A stretch of DNA of 64,000 nucleotides from DAIODI01 sp046349255 (GTDB lineage Bacteria > Pseudomonadota > Alphaproteobacteria > Rhizobiales > Aestuariivirgaceae): contig JAXMCR010000004.1 in the NCBI GenBank assembly GCA_046349255.1, forward strand, positions 806,001 through 870,000, read 5' to 3'. A model generated the notes under the pieces. That model was not told where the DNA came from, ran no database searches, and saw only the letters and a list, made by a program, of their open reading frames with translations. Positions 26,179-35,367 of the stretch are shown piece by piece. Made by a program: the position numbers and the translations under genes. Numbering within the stretch: position 1 is the first letter of the stretch; the number at the start of each line of letters is the position of its first letter.

Positions 26179-26835
26179 TCAGGGCCCGAGGTCGAACATC
26201 ACCTCATTACGGCGCAGGAAGCCCGGCGTGAACGGGTCGTTGTAGTACGCGTACGTGGCAGGACCCTTCGCCGCCAGTCCGCGGGCGTCGAGCCAGCGCT
26301 TCAATTCTGCCTCCTTCTGCGCGAGCAGGTCGTCGGTCGCGACGCCCGAGAAGCGGATTGCAGCGCGCTTGCCCGCCGGCACCGGCACGAGCTTCACGTC
26401 GCCGCCGGGCTGCGGCAATGCCGAGAGGGAGTACTGCGCCGGCATGATGAAGCGCACGGCCCACGGTTTCGCCGCGCCGACATCCGGCCCCACCGCCATC
26501 GCCGGCTGCTGCGTCACCGGGGCGGTCATGGCGATCGTGTCCCCCGGCCGGTTCTTGGCGAAGATATAGGCGGCAAGCGCCCGGAACCCCTGGTTCACGG
26601 CCTCCCATCTCCCGCCCGTGCGGTCGACTTCGGCGACGACCAGCGGCGGGTAGTTGCGGATCTCGATTGAATCGTCGCGTTCGGCCACCGTGTAGGCGGG
26701 CGTCTCGACGTTCTGGCCGATGAGATACCATGCGCCATAGGCGGCGACGACGAGACCGCCGAGAACCAGCGGCGCGAAGATCAGCATGCGGCGTCCCTTT
26801 CTGCGAGACCGGGCGGGAGCAGGGGCGTTGCTCAT
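26179..26835 (-). CDS. SOUL heme-binding family protein, membrane-anchored
   Basis: A 218-residue protein with a basic start, a single hydrophobic segment (about residues 17-40, LIFAPLVLGGLVVAAYGAWYLIG) acting as membrane anchor or uncleaved signal, and a SOUL/HBP domain. Diagnostic blocks are YTVAERDDSIEIRNYPPLVVAEV, IAMTAPVTQQ and FMPAQYSL, with YNDPFTPGFLRRNEV at the C-terminus. Relatives bind heme or porphyrins; physiological role in bacteria is unclear. The domain is predicted to face the periplasm. It is divergent from the glucan gene opgD, with about 100 bp between starts. Confidence 0.9.
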   Translation of the reverse strand: MSNAPAPARSRRKGRRMLIFAPLVLGGLVVAAYGAWYLIGQNVETPAYTVAERDDSIEIRNYPPLVVAEVDRTGGRWEAVNQGFRALAAYIFAKNRPGDTIAMTAPVTQQPAMAVGPDVGAAKPWAVRFIMPAQYSLSALPQPGGDVKLVPVPAGKRAAIRFSGVATDDLLAQKEAELKRWLDARGLAAKGPATYAYYNDPFTPGFLRRNEVMFDLGP

Positions 26836-26937
26836 GGTTCCGTGTACGAATTCCGCGCGGGATCGGTTCCCCTTGTAATCGGCGTGGCGGCTTTGTTAGA
26901 CGGGGAGGAGCACGCCCGAACCCTCCTGGACAGGACG

Positions 26938-28491
26938 ATGACCAGACACACCACTCGCCGCGACGCCATCTCGGGGATTGCCTTCGGCGCGCTCGCCGTG
27001 TGGCTCGGGCTTCCGTCCGCGGCGGCGGCCGCCCAGGTGCTGAAGTTCCACGCCCCGGAGCCGTTCTCGTTCGACGACCTGACCGAGCGCGCGCGCAAGC
27101 TCGCGCGCGAACCGTTCCAGCGCGAATCGAGCGGTGCCGACGAGATGCTGGGCCGCATCGACTTCGAGCAGCACATCGAGATCGGCTTCCGCGAGGACGC
27201 GACGCTGTTTGCCGACACGCACTATCCCGTGCGGCTGTTCCACCCGGGCAAGTTCTTCAAGGTGCCGGTGCACATCTCCGTGATCGAGGGCGATGCGTCG
27301 CGCGAGATCGTCTACTCGCACGACCTCTTCACCTACGGCCCGAAGGCGAAGTTCGCCGAGGCGCTCCCGGACGACATCGGTTTTGCCGGCTTCCGGGTGA
27401 TGAACCCGTCGCTGCGCGGCGACTGGCTCGCCTATCTCGGCGCGGCCTACTTCCGCACCGCCGGCGACCTCCACCAGTACGGCCTGTCGGCGCGCGGCAT
27501 CGCCGTCGACACGGGGCTCGAGAAGGGCGAGGAGTTTCCGGACTTCACGCACTTCTACCTCGAGCCGACGGCGGACAAGTTCATCGTCTACGCCTTGATG
27601 AACGGGCCGAGCATCACCGGCGCCTATCGCTTCGAATGGGTGAGCGACCCGCACATGGTGGGCGGGATCGAGGCGCGGCTCTTCGCGCGCGCCGACATCG
27701 ACCGCCTCGGCATCGCGCCGCTCACCAGCATGTATTGGTATTCCGAAACGCACCGCGGTCCCGACTGGCGCCCGGAGGTGCACGACAGCGACGGCCTGTC
27801 GATGTGGACGGGGTGGGGCGAGCGCATCTGGCGACCGTTGAACAATCCGCCGCGCGTCATGACGTCGACGTTCACCGACAATAACCCGAAGGGCTTCGGG
27901 CTGCTGCAGCGCGACCGGCGCTTCGAGGACTACGAGGACGACGGCGTGTTCTACCACAAACGCCCGTCCGTGTGGGTCGAGCCCATCGGCGACTGGGGGA
28001 AGGGCGCGGTGCAACTCCTCGAGATCCCGACCGACATGGAGATCCACGACAACATCGTCGCCTACTGGGTGCCCGAAAAGCTGGTGCGGCAGGGCGATGC
28101 GATGACGTTCGCCTACCGCATGTACTGGACCGCCGAGGAGCCGTTCCCGCCGCAGACCGCGCGCGTGATCAACACGTATTCCGGCCGCGGCGGTCGGCCG
28201 GGCGACCCGCCGGCGCCGGGGTTCACCAAGTACGTGATCGACCTCGAGGGCGGCGGCATCGACCAGTTCAAGACAACCGACGGCCTCATCGCCAACGTCG
28301 AGGCCTCCCGCGGCGAACTGCAGAACGTGGCGGCGCTGCGGGTCGACGAGACGAACAAGTGGCGCATGTGGTTCGACATCAAGGCCGACGGCGTCGACCC
28401 GGTTGACATTCGCGCCTACCTCAAGGCCCCCGACGGCCGTGCGCTGTCGGAAACGTGGCTCTACCAGCACTTCCCGCAGCCGGGGTCGTAG
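26938..28491 (+). CDS. opgD: Periplasmic glucan biosynthesis protein, OpgD/MdoD type
   Basis: A 517-residue member of the MdoG/OpgG family. The N-terminus has a twin-arginine signal (TRRDAISGIAFGALAVWLGL, cleavage after AAAAA near residue 32). This favours OpgD, which uses Tat, over OpgG, which uses Sec. The mature part starts VLKFHAPEPFSFDDLTERAR and continues with the family blocks GFRVMNPS, RGPDWRPEVHDSDGLSMW and LPTDMEIHDNIVAYW. It shapes periplasmic beta-glucans during osmoadaptation. No mdoH/opgH glucosyltransferase is in the window. The ATG at 26938 gives the shortest signal with the RR motif near the start. Confidence 0.9.
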   Translation: MTRHTTRRDAISGIAFGALAVWLGLPSAAAAAQVLKFHAPEPFSFDDLTERARKLAREPFQRESSGADEMLGRIDFEQHIEIGFREDATLFADTHYPVRLFHPGKFFKVPVHISVIEGDASREIVYSHDLFTYGPKAKFAEALPDDIGFAGFRVMNPSLRGDWLAYLGAAYFRTAGDLHQYGLSARGIAVDTGLEKGEEFPDFTHFYLEPTADKFIVYALMNGPSITGAYRFEWVSDPHMVGGIEARLFARADIDRLGIAPLTSMYWYSETHRGPDWRPEVHDSDGLSMWTGWGERIWRPLNNPPRVMTSTFTDNNPKGFGLLQRDRRFEDYEDDGVFYHKRPSVWVEPIGDWGKGAVQLLEIPTDMEIHDNIVAYWVPEKLVRQGDAMTFAYRMYWTAEEPFPPQTARVINTYSGRGGRPGDPPAPGFTKYVIDLEGGGIDQFKTTDGLIANVEASRGELQNVAALRVDETNKWRMWFDIKADGVDPVDIRAYLKAPDGRALSETWLYQHFPQPGS

Positions 28492-28524
28492 GACCCGCCG
28501 CAGTCGCCCATCGCCATGGCGATA

Positions 28525-28666
28525 GATCCTCGGGTCAAGCCCGAGGATGACAAGTAAGTGTAGGGCGGCGATAGCTCACGCACCGGCCTTTTGCAGGCCG
28601 GTCGATCGCAGGCGTTTCCCGATCTTCCTCGCATTCATTGTCATCCTCGGGCTTGACCCGAGGATC
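28525..28666. repeat. Perfect 29-bp inverted repeat, each arm itself a hairpin
   Basis: The arm at 28525-28553 and the arm at 28638-28666 are exact reverse complements over 29 bp, with 84 bp between them. Each arm also folds on itself (CCTCGGGTCAAGCCCGAGG and its complement). The core GGGCTTGACCC recurs in the repeats at 52941-53258, so these belong to one family of palindromic intergenic elements. Located between the convergent opgD and protease genes, the structure may also end transcription in both directions. Confidence 0.85.
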
Positions 28667-28680
28667 CACGGCGCGACGGC

Positions 28681-29742
28681 CTACTGCTGACCGATATCGG
28701 CGACGCCGACCTTGAGTTGGAGCTGCGCGCCGGAGCGCACGATGTCGAGCGTGACCGTGTCGCCGACCTTCACCGTCTCGAGCGCGCGGGTGAGGTCGGC
28801 GAGGCGGCGCACCTTCACACCCTCGACGGCGACGATCACGTCGCCTTCACCGCCCGTGTCCTCGAACCCCTTGAGCCCCGCCTTCTGCGCGGGCGAGCCG
28901 GGGAGCGTGCGCGCCACGATGATGCCGTCGATGCCGGCGTGCATCGCCTCCTCTTCGGCGGCCGCGAGGATGCCGATGCCCGGCGTCGGCACGCGGCCGT
29001 CGCGGATGAGCTGCGGCACGATGCGGTTGACGACGTCGACCGGGATCGCGAACCCGATGCCGGCGTTCGCGCCGGAGGGGGAGAAGATCGCCGTGTTGAC
29101 GCCGATCAGCCGCCCGGCGGAATCGAGCAGCGGCCCACCCGAGTTACCAGGGTTGATGGCCGCGTCGGTCTGGATCACGTCGGCGAGCTCGCGCCCGCCG
29201 CTCGTCGGCAGCCGCCGGTTCAGCGCGCTGATCACGCCGGTCGTCAGCGACTGGTCGAGCCCGTAGGGATTGCCGATCGCGTACGCCGCCTGGCCGACGG
29301 CGAGGTCGTGCGACGAGCCGATGGGAATCGGCGGCGGCAACGTCTTTGTCGTGTCGAGCCTCAACACCGCGAGGTCGTAGTTCGGCGCGGTGCCGACCAC
29401 CGTCGCTGGGACGATGTCGCCGGTCGAAAGCCTAACCGCCACCTGCTGGGCGCCGGTGACGACGTGATTGTTGGTCACCGCGTGCCCGACCGTGTCCCAG
29501 ATGAACCCCGTGCCCGTGCCGGCGCCTTGCGCCGTCTTGCTCGCCACCTGGAGAACCGAGGGGGAAATCGCGCGGAAGAGGTCGACGGTCGCCTTCTCGG
29601 ACGGCGCAAGGTCGCCGCGGGCTTCGATCGGGCGCGGCTGATCGGTCTTGAGGAAGTACCGCTCGAGCCACGGGTTGGCGACGTAGAGCGCAATCAGCGC
29701 GATGAGCACCGAGAGCGCGATCCGGCTGAACCTGTCGGACAT
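28681..29742 (-). CDS. DegP/HtrA-type serine protease with one PDZ domain
   Basis: A 353-residue S1C protease anchored by one N-terminal helix (about residues 7-22). The catalytic triad is His93 (TNNHVVT), Asp123 (NYDLAVLRL) and Ser201 (NPGNSGGPLL). A single PDZ domain covers roughly residues 255-350 (VARTLPGSPAQKAGLKG). Membrane anchoring with one PDZ resembles DegS, but no RseA-type partner is visible. The start ATG 29742 has AAGGA upstream; an in-frame ATG at 29763 would add seven residues. Its stop lies 15 bp from the 29-bp inverted repeat, which may terminate it. Confidence 0.92.
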   Translation of the reverse strand: MSDRFSRIALSVLIALIALYVANPWLERYFLKTDQPRPIEARGDLAPSEKATVDLFRAISPSVLQVASKTAQGAGTGTGFIWDTVGHAVTNNHVVTGAQQVAVRLSTGDIVPATVVGTAPNYDLAVLRLDTTKTLPPPIPIGSSHDLAVGQAAYAIGNPYGLDQSLTTGVISALNRRLPTSGGRELADVIQTDAAINPGNSGGPLLDSAGRLIGVNTAIFSPSGANAGIGFAIPVDVVNRIVPQLIRDGRVPTPGIGILAAAEEEAMHAGIDGIIVARTLPGSPAQKAGLKGFEDTGGEGDVIVAVEGVKVRRLADLTRALETVKVGDTVTLDIVRSGAQLQLKVGVADIGQQ

Positions 29743-29833
29743 TGCGATCCTTTCCAAGACCACGAAACGTGGCCGGATAGTTCCCGGTTCCTATCTCGTG
29801 CGTGCGACGCAGACGGTCAAGCCCGACGTCCGG

Positions 29834-31636
29834 CTACCGCCTGAGCTTGCGGTCCGCCGGGTAGACCTCGATGCGCGGCACCCAGCCCTTGCGCAGCGCG
29901 CGCTGCATGCCCTTCCAGTAGCCCTCGGTGAGGAGGTCCGGGTGCGCCTCGCGAAAGATGCGGCGCAAACCCCTGTCGTCGAGCATCAGGCCGGCGTCGA
30001 GTTCCTCGGGCAGGAACACAACGCCCTTCTCGAACACCCACTCAGGGACGCTTTCCTCGCCTTCCTCGCGGCCGACGTTGGTGAAGATCTTCACCTCGAG
30101 CAGCGCTTCGACCGCGTCGTAATCGAACAGGTAGACCTTGCCGTAGCGGCTCACGCCGTAATTGCGGGCATCGAGGTCCTTGTTGAAGATGTTGCCCGCG
30201 GCGTTGTTCTTGATGCAGTGGCCGAGGTTCACCATCGCCGCCGCCGCCTGGTCGGGCGTTGCCGACTTCACGTAGAGGGGCAGGGGCACCATCTTCGTCT
30301 GCGCGATGAGATGGCGGAACACGAGGTCGTCGCCGTCGACGCTGACGCTGCCGCCTGCGAACTCCAGAAGTTCGACGGTGAGATTCTCCGCAAACCACTT
30401 TTTCGGCAGCCGCACGCCCTCGAACACGATGTTGTCGAGCATCGAGCCCGTGCGGTTGATCTCGTGCACGCGGCGATACTTGTCGAGCACGGTCTCGACC
30501 CCGACGAAGGCGCCCCACTTGTAGTGCTTCGTCGGCTGGTCGCGGATCACCTTCAGCACGTAGTTCGAGGCGATCGAGGAGAAGCCGATCGCCACGGTGC
30601 CGCGAAAGCCCGCGGCGGTGTCGATCAATTCGCCCGACTCCTCGAACTCGCGCGCAAGCTCCTGGATGACGGCGATCTTGCCGGTGTGGTTGAAGCCGAT
30701 CGTCGAATAGTGCAGGCCGAGCGGCCGGCGCGGCATCAGCTGGTGCAGGAACGTCGCAAGCTCGTGGAAGCGCGTCGAGGTGACGTGGAAGTTGGCGAGC
30801 GTCGTCGAGAACAGGTTGTGGAGGTCGCCCTCGCGCGTCAGCACCGCATCGGCGACGAGGCCGTCGCGGGTATTCTCGAGCGCGATCATCAAGGGCGGAC
30901 GTGTGCCGTCGCCCAGCACGATGCGGCCGACGAGATAGGCGCCGCGGTTCCTGAAGAAACCGGCGTCGATCATCTCGATCAGTTCCACGGCGGCGGGATC
31001 TAAGCCGTCGAGGCCGAGCGTGTCGTTGAGACGGCGGGCGATCAGCTTTGCGTCCTCGGCGAGGTTGCGGAACCCGACACTCCAGCCGGGGATCTGCAGG
31101 ATCTGCTCGATGGTCTGCGCCGACACCAGTGCGCCGCCGGAATAACGCTTCAGCACCGCGTCGGGCAGCACGCGCCGGCGCTTCGGCGGCGCGCGGCCGA
31201 ACGTGTAGTCGACCGGGCCCGAGATCGACCGGGTGAGCGCGCGCTGCAGCGAGTGCAGCCAGGCCATCGCCACGTCGTGCTCGTAGCGGCGCTCGACCAG
31301 CGGTTCGTAGGCCGCTTCGACCTCGTCCCACAGCCGCTTCGAGTCCGAGAGGTCCGGCATCGCCTCGACGAGGCGCGCCCCGGCCGAGCGGATCGAGGAG
31401 GAGTAGATCGACATGCGCCGGCGTGACAGGTAGATCGACAGCGCGACCGCGCGGGTCTCGAAGGCGTGCTGCGCCTGTTCCGGGATCGAGCGCGCCTCGC
31501 GGTAGTAGGCGTCGAACTCGGCGACAAGAAAGCGGGCGGCGAGCGCGACGCGCGCCGACCGGTGCCGCGCCTGGACGATGCCGAGGATGATGCTCTGCGG
31601 GTCGGCGTCGTGCGCGCCGATCGTACCTCGGTTCAT
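29834..31636 (-). CDS. aceK: Isocitrate dehydrogenase kinase/phosphatase
   Basis: A 600-residue AceK, close to the family length of about 580. Characteristic stretches include VFEGVRLPKKWFAENLTVELL, the ATP-binding/kinase region around FSSIASNYVLKVIRDQPTKHYKWG, and DLDARNYGVSRYGKVYLFDYDAVE with the catalytic Asp. AceK reversibly phosphorylates isocitrate dehydrogenase, switching carbon between the TCA cycle and the glyoxylate shunt. The ATG at 31636 is chosen because upstream residues in frame overlap the VWA gene and are not AceK-like. It follows the VWA gene by 8 bp, so the two are likely co-transcribed. An icd gene of eukaryote-like type lies at 54906. Confidence 0.95.
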   Translation of the reverse strand: MNRGTIGAHDADPQSIILGIVQARHRSARVALAARFLVAEFDAYYREARSIPEQAQHAFETRAVALSIYLSRRRMSIYSSSIRSAGARLVEAMPDLSDSKRLWDEVEAAYEPLVERRYEHDVAMAWLHSLQRALTRSISGPVDYTFGRAPPKRRRVLPDAVLKRYSGGALVSAQTIEQILQIPGWSVGFRNLAEDAKLIARRLNDTLGLDGLDPAAVELIEMIDAGFFRNRGAYLVGRIVLGDGTRPPLMIALENTRDGLVADAVLTREGDLHNLFSTTLANFHVTSTRFHELATFLHQLMPRRPLGLHYSTIGFNHTGKIAVIQELAREFEESGELIDTAAGFRGTVAIGFSSIASNYVLKVIRDQPTKHYKWGAFVGVETVLDKYRRVHEINRTGSMLDNIVFEGVRLPKKWFAENLTVELLEFAGGSVSVDGDDLVFRHLIAQTKMVPLPLYVKSATPDQAAAAMVNLGHCIKNNAAGNIFNKDLDARNYGVSRYGKVYLFDYDAVEALLEVKIFTNVGREEGEESVPEWVFEKGVVFLPEELDAGLMLDDRGLRRIFREAHPDLLTEGYWKGMQRALRKGWVPRIEVYPADRKLRR

Positions 31637-31644
31637 CGGGCGCG

Positions 31645-32823
31645 CTACCGCACGAGCTCGCGCATCGCCGCATCGAGCCCCTCGAGGGTGAGCGGGTACA
31701 TGCGGTCCTCGAAGATCGAGCGGATCATGTCGGTCGAGGGGGTGTAGTGCCAGGTCCGCTCGGCGGCGGGGTTGAGCCACACCGTGTGCGGCCACGTGGT
31801 GACGACGCGCTGGAGCCAGGTCAGGCCCGCCTCGTCGTTCATGTGCTCGACCGATCCGCCGGGGTGGGTCAGCTCAAAAGGGCTCATCGCCGCGTCGCCG
31901 ACGAAGATCACCTTGTAGTCGTGCGGATAGGTGCGCAGCACCTCCCACGTCGGGGTGCGCTCGGTGTGGCGGCGGCGGTTGTCCTTCCACACGGACTCGT
32001 AGAGGCAATTGTGGAAGTAGAAATACTCGAGGTGCTTGAACTCCGTCCGCGTCGCCGAGAACAGCTCCTCGCACACCCGGATGTGCGGGTCCATCGAGCC
32101 GCCGACGTCGAGGAACAGCAACACCTTCACCGCGTTGCGCCGTTCCGGTACGAGCTTGATGTCGAGGTAGCCGCGGTTGGCGGTGGAGCGAATCGTGTCG
32201 GCGAGGTCGAGTTCGTCCGCCGCACCCTCGCGGGCGAACTTGCGCAGCCGGCGCAACGCCACCTTGATGTTGCGCGTGCCGAGTTCGACCGTGTCGTCGA
32301 GGTCGCGGAACTCGCGCTTGTCCCACACCTTGATCGCGCGGTTGTTGCGGTTCTCCTTCTGCCCGATGCGGACGCCGGCCGGGTTGTAGCCGTAGGCGCC
32401 GAAGGGGGAGGTGCCGGCAGTGCCGATCCACTTCGACCCGCCCTGGTGACGGCCCTTCTGCTCCTCGAGGCGCTTCTTCAGCTCCTCCATGATCTTTTCC
32501 CAACCGCCGAGGGCCTCGATCATGGCCTTCTCCTCCTCGGTCAGGAATTTCTCGTTGAGCTTGCGCAGCCACTCCTCGGGAATCTGGGCGATCAGGTTCT
32601 CTTCGGAAACCGATTCAAGTCCCTTGAACACCTCGCTGAAAACACGGTCGAATTTGTCGATGTTGCGCTCGTCCTTCACGAGGCTCGCGCGGGCGAAATA
32701 GTAGAAGTCTTCGACCTTGAAGCCGGCGACGCCGGCATCGAGGCCCTTCAGGAACGTGAGGTACTCGCGCACCGTCACCGGCACGCCGCCCACCTTCAGG
32801 CGCTGGAAGAAGGTTACGAACAT
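31645..32823 (-). CDS. CoxE-like VWA-domain protein
   Basis: A 392-residue protein with an N-terminal helical half (Glu/Lys-rich, residues 70-125) and a C-terminal von Willebrand A domain of the CoxE type. The metal-ion-dependent adhesion site is only partly conserved: LFLDVGGSMD at about residues 236-245 supplies Asp-x-Gly-x-Ser with Gly for the usual Ser in position 3. Such proteins work with MoxR AAA ATPases to insert metal cofactors or remodel complexes. In this genome the MoxR gene lies 9 kb away (41161), and this gene is instead 8 bp upstream of aceK. Confidence 0.88.
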   Translation of the reverse strand: MFVTFFQRLKVGGVPVTVREYLTFLKGLDAGVAGFKVEDFYYFARASLVKDERNIDKFDRVFSEVFKGLESVSEENLIAQIPEEWLRKLNEKFLTEEEKAMIEALGGWEKIMEELKKRLEEQKGRHQGGSKWIGTAGTSPFGAYGYNPAGVRIGQKENRNNRAIKVWDKREFRDLDDTVELGTRNIKVALRRLRKFAREGAADELDLADTIRSTANRGYLDIKLVPERRNAVKVLLFLDVGGSMDPHIRVCEELFSATRTEFKHLEYFYFHNCLYESVWKDNRRRHTERTPTWEVLRTYPHDYKVIFVGDAAMSPFELTHPGGSVEHMNDEAGLTWLQRVVTTWPHTVWLNPAAERTWHYTPSTDMIRSIFEDRMYPLTLEGLDAAMRELVR

Positions 32824-32856
32824 GGATGCGCTTTTAGCGCGGGACCGCCGGGCCTG

Positions 32857-33696
32857 TCACGCCATCGCCATCCCGAACGCGCGCCAGAGGACGAACGCGC
32901 CGGCGGCGATCAGCGCCAGCCCGCCGAAACGGGCGATCCACGATCCGCCGGGCGCGAGCTTCTGCGCCAGCACGTAGAGCGCAAGGCCGGCGATCCAGGC
33001 GAGGTTCATGACGCCGCCGTAGAACAGGAGCGCCATCAGCATGAAGCAGCAGCCGACGCACCAGAGGCCGTGCCGCATGCCCATCTCGACCGCGCCGAGC
33101 TTGCCGGGCTTCCAGTGGCTGACGAGCCATTCCAGCGGCGAGCGGCAATGGGTGAGGCATGCGCTCTTCACCGGCGAAATCTCGTAGAGCCCGGCGAGCA
33201 GGAGCAGCGTTCCGCCGATGCCGGCGCTGGTCGCCGCCATCGAAGGGGAAAGGTAGCCCGCGCGGTCGAGCAGCCAGTGGACGAAGGCTGCGGCCAGGCT
33301 GAAGGCGCCCCACGTGACGAGGTAGCCCGCTGCGAAGAGCCACGCCGGCGCGGCGACCGCTGTTGCGCTGCGCGCCGAGGTGCGGCGGGAAAGCGCCGCG
33401 TAGAGGAGGATCGCCGGCAGCGCTGACGGCAGCATCATCGCCACCATCATGATCCACCACATGGCGAGGATCTCGAGCGCATGGAGCGGCGTCCACGGCG
33501 TCGGCTGCATCGCCATCCCGCCCATGTCCATCCCGCCCATGTCCATCCCGCTCATGTCCATGCCGGGCATCGGGGGAGGCGCATACACCTGCGCGAGGAG
33601 CCACCACCATCCGGCGATGGCGACGAGCGCCAGCCCGCCCACGACGAGCGCCCGCTCGTGGGTCGCGAGGCGCGCGATCACCGTTGGAGGGTTCAT
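32857..33696 (-). CDS. DUF2182 membrane protein with Met-rich loop
   Basis: A 279-residue membrane protein with about six helices. Between helices 1 and 2 is a Met-rich, metal-binding-like loop made of GMDM repeats (residues 43-63). Conserved DUF2182 segments include MWWIMMVAMMLPSALPAILLYA, KSACLTHCRSP and GLWCVGCCFMLM. Some database entries call the family a copper chaperone; that is not demonstrated by sequence, but the Met and Cys/His content supports metal handling. The upstream DUF1326 gene ends 13 bp before this start, a pairing I have seen in other bacteria. The MIM loop is encoded by tandem repeats in the DNA (33530-33575). Confidence 0.88.
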   Translation of the reverse strand: MNPPTVIARLATHERALVVGGLALVAIAGWWWLLAQVYAPPPMPGMDMSGMDMGGMDMGGMAMQPTPWTPLHALEILAMWWIMMVAMMLPSALPAILLYAALSRRTSARSATAVAAPAWLFAAGYLVTWGAFSLAAAFVHWLLDRAGYLSPSMAATSAGIGGTLLLLAGLYEISPVKSACLTHCRSPLEWLVSHWKPGKLGAVEMGMRHGLWCVGCCFMLMALLFYGGVMNLAWIAGLALYVLAQKLAPGGSWIARFGGLALIAAGAFVLWRAFGMAMA

Positions 33697-33709
33697 TGCC
33701 GACGGGTGG

Positions 33710-34345
33710 TCAGCGGATGATGCCGTGGCCGCCGATATGCAGGTTCGCCATGTGCGCGTGGCGGCCCGCGTGGTCGTTGATGATCGGGCCGTCGGTCTTC
33801 CAGGTGCCGGAGACGAACTCGGCGTCGGTGAACTCGAAGCCCTTCGCCAGCACGACGCGCACCCGGTGCTCCTGTCCGGTCATCGGATTGCGGATCGGCT
33901 CGATCTTTGTGTCGACCAGGCCGTCGACCTTCACGCGACCGGTGCCGGCCTTGAGATCGGCCTCGAAGATGATCGGCTTGAACACGGGCTCGTGCACCGT
34001 CGTGCACATCGCGGTGAACACGGCGAAGAACGTCGCCATCGGGTCGGTCTCGCCGCCCGACATGATGGTGAGGAGCGCCTCGCGCTGCTTCTGCGTGGCG
34101 GACTCATCGATGATGGGAAAGATCTCGCCGTTCCCTTCGTGGATGGGGCCCGGCCACGCGGCGACCGCCGCCCATTTCACGCCGTCGAGCGACAGGTCGC
34201 CGAAGTGGCCCTTCTCGATGCGCATGCCGACGGTTGCGCGACAGTCGCCCTTGGTCGGCAAGGCGTTGAACTGGCAGGGGCAACCGTAGTCGCAGTTGCA
34301 GGTCGCGATTTCAGGACCGCGTATTTCCCATTCGATCTGGGCCAT
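33710..34345 (-). CDS. DUF1326 cysteine-rich protein
   Basis: A 211-residue soluble protein starting MAQIEWEIRGPEIATCNCDYG. Four closely spaced cysteines (16, 18, 22 and 24; CNCDYGCPC) near the N-terminus suggest a metal site, and the C-terminus is histidine-rich (HAGRHAHMANLHIGGHG). The start has an excellent ribosome-binding site (AGAGGAGG, 5 bases upstream). It precedes the DUF2182 membrane protein by 13 bp, and the pair is a recurring one in proteobacteria. Function is unknown; metal delivery or sensing is an inference from the Cys/His content. Confidence 0.88.
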   Translation of the reverse strand: MAQIEWEIRGPEIATCNCDYGCPCQFNALPTKGDCRATVGMRIEKGHFGDLSLDGVKWAAVAAWPGPIHEGNGEIFPIIDESATQKQREALLTIMSGGETDPMATFFAVFTAMCTTVHEPVFKPIIFEADLKAGTGRVKVDGLVDTKIEPIRNPMTGQEHRVRVVLAKGFEFTDAEFVSGTWKTDGPIINDHAGRHAHMANLHIGGHGIIR

Positions 34346-34428
34346 GCCGGCCTCCTCTGGAGGGCCTCCCGGCGCACACGCAACCATATCCGACATTCCG
34401 CCCGCCGCGAAGCACGATTTACGTAGCG

Positions 34429-35367
34429 TCAGGCTGCCGGTCGCGCGAGCAGCCGGAACGGCGGCCATCCGCGCGTGGCGATCAACACGCCGACGGCCGC
34501 CACCGCCATGCCGATCCATGCCGCCGGCGGCATCGCCTCGCCGATCAGCACCCACGCGATCAGGGCTGCCATCGGCGGCACGAGGAAGAACAGGGCCGAG
34601 ACACGCGATGCCTCGCCGGCGCGGATCATGGCGAGGAGGAGCGTCATCGAGACAAGCGAGTTCGCCACGACGAGATAGAGCACCACGGTGATCAGCGTCG
34701 GCGTCCACTGGACGTCGAACGATTCGAGCGACGCCGCGATCGGCGCGACGAAGCCGAAGCCGACGAGGTACTGGATGGCGTTCGCCGTGACGGGGTGCTG
34801 CTGCACGCCGAAGCGCTTCTCGTAGAGCGTTCCCGCCGTCATGCCGGCGAGCGCGCCGACGGCGCAGAGCGTGCCGCCGAGCGTCGTCACCTCCACTTCC
34901 GAACGCGCGATGATGACGATGGCCGCCCCCGCGAGACCGAGCACGAGTCCCACCCACCTGGTCCAGCCGACGCGCTCGCCGGCAAAGCGGGGCGCCAGCA
35001 GCGCGACGAGAATCGGCTGGAGCGAAACGATCAGCGCGAGACCGCCCGCCGACGCACCGAGCCAGAAGCCGAGGTACGAGAAGCCGAAGTAGACGCCCTG
35101 CACGAGGAAGCCGGTCACAGCGATGTGCAGATAGTCGACCGGCCGCTTCGGCAGCGGCGGGCGGAAGATCACCGCGAGCGGCAGGAGCAGGAGCAGGACG
35201 AACGCGTAGCGGATGGCGAGGAACGTCATCGGCGGCGCGTAGTGCAAACCGATTTTTGCACATGCGAACCCGGATGACCAAAGCATGAGAAAAATGAATG
35301 GCGCCATGCGGAGCCACGCCGGTTTCGGCAGGCTGGCGGCTGGATCGATCGAGCGCGGTTGGATCAT
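34429..35367 (-). CDS. DMT-superfamily EamA transporter
   Basis: A 312-residue ten-helix transporter with two EamA repeats: LRMAPFIFLMLWSSGFACAKIGLHYAPPMTFLAIRYAFVL starts the first, and ALFFLVPPMAALIAWVLIGEAMPP lies in the second. The WSSGF motif is common in this family. The start is ATG 35367; the 43 upstream residues in frame are not hydrophobic and lack homology features. It is in the same direction as the DUF1326 gene but separated by 83 bp, so linkage is weak. Substrate unknown. Confidence 0.87.
   Translation of the reverse strand: MIQPRSIDPAASLPKPAWLRMAPFIFLMLWSSGFACAKIGLHYAPPMTFLAIRYAFVLLLLLPLAVIFRPPLPKRPVDYLHIAVTGFLVQGVYFGFSYLGFWLGASAGGLALIVSLQPILVALLAPRFAGERVGWTRWVGLVLGLAGAAIVIIARSEVEVTTLGGTLCAVGALAGMTAGTLYEKRFGVQQHPVTANAIQYLVGFGFVAPIAASLESFDVQWTPTLITVVLYLVVANSLVSMTLLLAMIRAGEASRVSALFFLVPPMAALIAWVLIGEAMPPAAWIGMAVAAVGVLIATRGWPPFRLLARPAA

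Noticed and set aside
31637..31795. Upstream extension of aceK to 31795
   Set aside because: Overlaps the end of the VWA gene and is Ala/Arg/His-rich; AceK starts at MNRGTIGAHD.
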